Assembly (NCBI RefSeq): GCF_900094565.1
Contig: NZ_FMAF01000030.1
Coordinates: 19,694-83,693, forward strand
From: Martinezella lusitana
GTDB taxonomy: Bacteria > Pseudomonadota > Alphaproteobacteria > Rhizobiales > Rhizobiaceae
Length of the DNA stretch: 64,000 bases
Direction of reading: 5' to 3'
Shown here piece after piece: positions 63,706-64,000 of this stretch. The position numbers were made by a program, and so were the translations under genes. Positions within the stretch are counted from its first letter, which is position 1, and every line of letters starts with the position of its first letter. Under the pieces are notes generated by a model that saw nothing but the letters and a program-made list of their open reading frames with translations, had not been told where the DNA came from and searched no databases.

Positions 63706-64000
63706 TCAGCTTGCTGCTGGCAGGCTGATGAGCGGATCATCGCTCATTGTGGCGATTGTCTCAAGTGTCATGTAGCGGGATCGCTGGACGGCCCATTCAT
63801 CGTTCTGTTCGAGCAGCAGCGCACCGACCAGGCGCACGATGGCGTCGTCGTTGGGGAAAATGCCGACGACCTCTGTGCGCCGCTTGATCTCACCGTTCAA
63901 TCGCTCAATGGGGTTGGTCGAGTGAAGTTTGGCCCAATGCTGCTTGGGAAAGGTCATGTAGGCGAGCACGTCTTGCTCGGCACTGTCCATGAGACTGGCG
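63706..64000 (-). CDS. IS256-family transposase, C-terminal part (cut by window edge)
   Basis: The frame is open to the right edge of the window. It contains TFPKQHWAKLHSTNPIERLN, GEIKRRTEVVGIFPNDDAIV and RLVGALLLEQNDEWAVQRSR, the conserved end of mutator/IS256 transposases, with the catalytic glutamate in NPIERLNGE. The rest lies outside the window. Confidence 0.9.
   Translation of the reverse strand, partial: ASLMDSAEQDVLAYMTFPKQHWAKLHSTNPIERLNGEIKRRTEVVGIFPNDDAIVRLVGALLLEQNDEWAVQRSRYMTLETIATMSDDPLISLPAAS

Overview
This window looks like part of the symbiotic plasmid (or symbiosis region) of a fast-growing alphaproteobacterial nodule symbiont, most likely Rhizobium. It carries nodulation genes (nodD, nodA, nodF, nodE and a nod box), the microaerobic respiration operons fixNOQP and fixGHIS with FnrN/FixK-type anaeroboxes, an uptake [NiFe]-hydrogenase cluster (hup/hyp), SyrB-like regulators, and many transposon remnants and broken genes. 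No replication genes, rRNA, tRNA or CRISPR array were seen.

Left part (1-17.5 kb): a ROK-family regulator, a decayed small membrane ORF, and three tandem SyrB-like coiled-coil genes on the + strand. These converge on a long minus-strand hydrogenase operon that reads, in transcription order, hupS-hupL-hupC-hupD-hupF-hupH-(hupI/hupJ remnant)-hupK-hypA-hypB-hypF-hypC-hypD-hypE. The structural subunits and the metal-centre maturation genes look intact. hupE and hupG are absent, and hupI and hupJ are collapsed into one frameshifted relic. A conserved anaerobox lies inside hypA, ahead of hypB.

Middle-left (17.5-33 kb): a Baeyer-Villiger-type flavin monooxygenase, an EgtD-like methyltransferase, a cytochrome P450 and its 3Fe-4S ferredoxin form a possible small-molecule locus. 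An IS66-type element follows; it interrupts a porin gene and is itself interrupted by two serine-recombinase elements. Beyond it is a hemN gene that has lost its 3' end.

Middle (33-45 kb): a secreted SnoaL-like protein, nodD, an AraC regulator, then a nod box followed by nodA, a large OafA-type acyltransferase with an SGNH domain, nodF and nodE. This looks like one flavonoid-inducible unit that builds and transfers a special fatty acyl chain onto the Nod factor and may add another acyl decoration. nodB and nodC are not in the window. An amino-acid permease follows.

Right part (45-64 kb): a carbonic anhydrase/SulP transporter pair, a broken MFS transporter, a methyltransferase and a HemN-like radical SAM protein. 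Pseudoazurin comes next, divergent from fixNOQP (cbb3 oxidase), then fixGHIS (its assembly and copper supply), an OmpW-family porin and a decaying thiamine locus (thiC relic, intact thiO and thiS, broken thiG). The right edge cuts an IS256-type transposase.
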